From an uncultured Prevotellaceae bacterium (lineage in GTDB: Bacteria > Bacteroidota > Bacteroidia > Bacteroidales > Bacteroidaceae): 64,000 nt of DNA. Every line of letters begins with the position of its first letter. The stretch's first letter is position 1. The notes under the pieces are model-generated. The model saw nothing but the letters and a program-made list of their open reading frames with translations, was not told the origin of the DNA and made no database searches. Shown here piece after piece: positions 62,327 to 64,000 of this stretch. The stretch covers positions 1-64,000 of the forward strand of contig CACXPX010000002.1 of the NCBI GenBank assembly GCA_902769705.1, read 5' to 3'. The position numbers were made by a program, and so were the translations under genes.

Positions 62327-63127
62327 ATGAGAATAAACTGGAAGAAAACCATTACCATCGTCCTTGATGTGGTGTTAGCCGCCTATCTTGTGATAGCTGT
62401 CACGTCGTTCAACAAACCCGACGAGACAGCAAAGGTGTGCACCAAGGTGGTCATCGACATACAAGACGAAGCCACCAACGGGTTCATCAACACACAGGAA
62501 ATCAAGCGCCGACTGCAAACTGCAAAGCTGTATCCGCTTGAGAAGCCCATGCGCTACATCGATGCCCGCAAGATAGAGGAGACGCTAAAGGCCAGCCCCT
62601 TCGTGCAGACTGCCGAATGCTACAAGACACAAGACGGCCACGTGCACATCACCATCACGCAACGTATGCCCATCATACGCATCAAGGCCGCTAACGGTGA
62701 AGACTATTACATCGACGACAACGACTGCATCATGCCCAACTCGCAATACACCAGCGATCTCATCATTGCGACGGGCAACATCAACAAATGGTTCGCCACC
62801 AACTATATCTCGCCGTTGAGCAAGACTCTGAACGGCAACCAACTCTGGCGAAACCAGATTGAACAAATCAACGTGCTGCCCGACCGCAGCATCGAGTTTG
62901 TACCGCGTGTGGGTAACCACATCATCTGCATCGGACGCCTGCCCGAAGCCAAAACCAAAGGCGAGATTGCCAAGGCCATCAACGACTATACGCTGAAGAA
63001 GCTGGCCCGACTGGAGAAATTCTACAAATACGGACTCTCGGAAGCTGGTTGGAACAAATATTCCTACATCAACCTTGAGTTCGACAACCAAATCATCTGC
63101 AAGAAACGTGCCGCAACGCACCAATAA
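62327..63127 (+). CDS. ftsQ: cell division protein FtsQ (DivIB-like)
   Basis: FtsQ is a bitopic divisome protein that links FtsL/FtsB to the ring. The 266-residue protein has one membrane helix (about residues 8-26, ITIVLDVVLAAYLVIAVTS) and a periplasmic domain with a POTRA-like start (VVIDIQDEATNGFINTQEIKRRLQ... ITQRMPIIRIKAANG). The sequence is weakly conserved, as usual for FtsQ, but its place between murC and ftsA is diagnostic. Confidence 0.85.
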   Translation: MRINWKKTITIVLDVVLAAYLVIAVTSFNKPDETAKVCTKVVIDIQDEATNGFINTQEIKRRLQTAKLYPLEKPMRYIDARKIEETLKASPFVQTAECYKTQDGHVHITITQRMPIIRIKAANGEDYYIDDNDCIMPNSQYTSDLIIATGNINKWFATNYISPLSKTLNGNQLWRNQIEQINVLPDRSIEFVPRVGNHIICIGRLPEAKTKGEIAKAINDYTLKKLARLEKFYKYGLSEAGWNKYSYINLEFDNQIICKKRAATHQ

Positions 63128-63166
63128 CCAAGCAAACAAGAAACAAAATAATAAAGACTAAACGTT

Positions 63167-64000
63167 ATGCCAAAGGAGTTTATAGTAGCAATCGAACTCG
63201 GTTCATCTAAGATAACCGGTATTGCAGGAAAGAAGAATCTGGACGGCAGCATTTCCATTCTTGCTGTTGTCAAAGAAGACGCCTCAATGTGCATTCGCAA
63301 GGGCGTGGTCTACAACATCGACAAAACTGTCGTCTGTCTCACCAACATCATCAAGAAACTGGAAACTGCCCTGAAAACCAAAATCGCCCATGTCTACGTG
63401 GGTGTGGGCGGACAGAGCATTCGCAGCATGAAGAACGTCATCGTCAAGGATCTGCCATCCGAGGCCATCGTCACCCAGGAAATGGTTGACGAACTGATGG
63501 ACGAGAACCGCAACATGTCGTATCCCGAACAGGAAATCCTCAACGCCGCAACACAAGAGTACAAAGTCGACCAGCAATACCAACTCGACCCTGTGGGCAT
63601 TCAATGCAGCCGGCTTGAAGGCAACTTCCTCAATATCCTTTGGCGAAAGACTTTCTATCGCAATCTGAACAAGTGTTTCGACAATGCAGGCATCGCCATC
63701 GCCGAGATGTATCTCGCACCTTTGGCTCTTGCCGACAGCGTGCTCACCGAAACCGAACGACGTGCTGGATGTGTGCTTGTCGACCTCGGAGCCGACACCA
63801 CCACCGTGAGCGTCTACTATAAGAACATTCTGCGCCACTTGGCCGTCATCCCGTTGGGAAGCAACAACATCACAAAGGACATCGCCACCATGCAGATGGA
63901 GGAGCAAGACGCCGAGGGTATGAAACTGAAATACGGTTCGGCCTACACCGACAACAGCGACATCGACAACTCGCTCAGCCTTTCCATCGATGGCGACCGC
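63167..64000 (+). CDS. ftsA: cell division ATPase FtsA, cut by the window end
   Basis: FtsA is an actin-like protein that anchors FtsZ to the membrane. The first 278 codons are present, with no stop before the end of the window. The start is EFIVAIELGSSKITGIAGKK, with the phosphate-1 motif; the SHS2/1C domain region is around residues 80-160. The phosphate-2 motif follows as GCVLVDLGADTTTVSVYYKN and NNITKDIATMQMEEQDAE. ftsZ should follow outside the window. Confidence 0.95.
   Translation, partial: MPKEFIVAIELGSSKITGIAGKKNLDGSISILAVVKEDASMCIRKGVVYNIDKTVVCLTNIIKKLETALKTKIAHVYVGVGGQSIRSMKNVIVKDLPSEAIVTQEMVDELMDENRNMSYPEQEILNAATQEYKVDQQYQLDPVGIQCSRLEGNFLNILWRKTFYRNLNKCFDNAGIAIAEMYLAPLALADSVLTETERRAGCVLVDLGADTTTVSVYYKNILRHLAVIPLGSNNITKDIATMQMEEQDAEGMKLKYGSAYTDNSDIDNSLSLSIDGDR

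Overview
This window looks like a chromosomal segment of a Bacteroidales bacterium, most probably Prevotella or a close relative. Upstream regions carry the Bacteroidetes promoter form (TTTG or TTG, about 19-21 nt, then TAnnTTTG) with few Shine-Dalgarno sequences. Several families are typical of the group: a DUF4292 lipoprotein next to a TPR lipoprotein and an EnvC-like protein, a NigD-like lipoprotein, a GlsA/GlsB-like acyltransferase pair, an SDR-type threonine dehydrogenase, and a PASTA-bearing FtsI in the dcw cluster. No rRNA, intact tRNA, prophage, transposase or CRISPR-Cas genes were seen.

Layout. 1-4.4 kb: RND efflux pump and adaptor (minus). 4.7-9.2 kb: SLC13 transporter, small membrane protein, helix-hairpin-helix protein, murF. 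10.3-14.4 kb: folP, cdaA, pta, ackA. 14.5-17.4 kb: ECF sigma factor, its membrane partner and a TlpA-like thioredoxin. 17.4-20.8 kb: a broken tRNA-Pro and two tandem NSS transporters. 21.7-27.9 kb: VanZ-like, CYTH, small membrane protein, prfB, acyl-CoA ligase, glycosyltransferase, efp. 28-35 kb: rpmH, GH30, PASTA protein, RluD-type synthase, ddl, acyltransferase, NigD-like lipoprotein. 35-37.4 kb: divergent tdh and kbl, giving a complete threonine-to-glycine route. 38-45.7 kb: metallophosphoesterase, radC, an M20 deacetylase, then the minus-strand dut, TPR, DUF4292, envC operon. 45.8-49.1 kb: dgt and the glsA/glsB pair. 49.8-64 kb: the dcw cluster mraZ-rsmH-ftsL-ftsI-murE-mraY-murD-ftsW-murG-murC-ftsQ-ftsA, with ftsA cut by the window end. 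With murF and ddl also present, most of the cytoplasmic peptidoglycan precursor pathway is here.

The most unusual signal is intergenic. Seven gene-free stretches hold arrays of roughly 19-nt palindromic modules separated by 3 nt, so each array repeats every 22 bp, with one 23-bp step. The palindrome differs from locus to locus but is often alike within a locus. Four arrays end in a conserved anchor close to TCGAAA-N2-ATGTAAAG, always on the side facing the 5' end of a gene that reads away from the array. Two arrays (17.8 and 37.7 kb) are inverted copies of one element of about 280 bp. I do not recognise a described family with these properties. Other points for a second look are a truncated tRNA-Pro(CGG), an exactly 83-bp-spaced triplication of promoter boxes before the vanZ-like gene, GTGGGG boxes at the mraZ promoter, an orphan promoter-terminator unit near 9.5 kb, and repeat-derived insertions inside coding genes.
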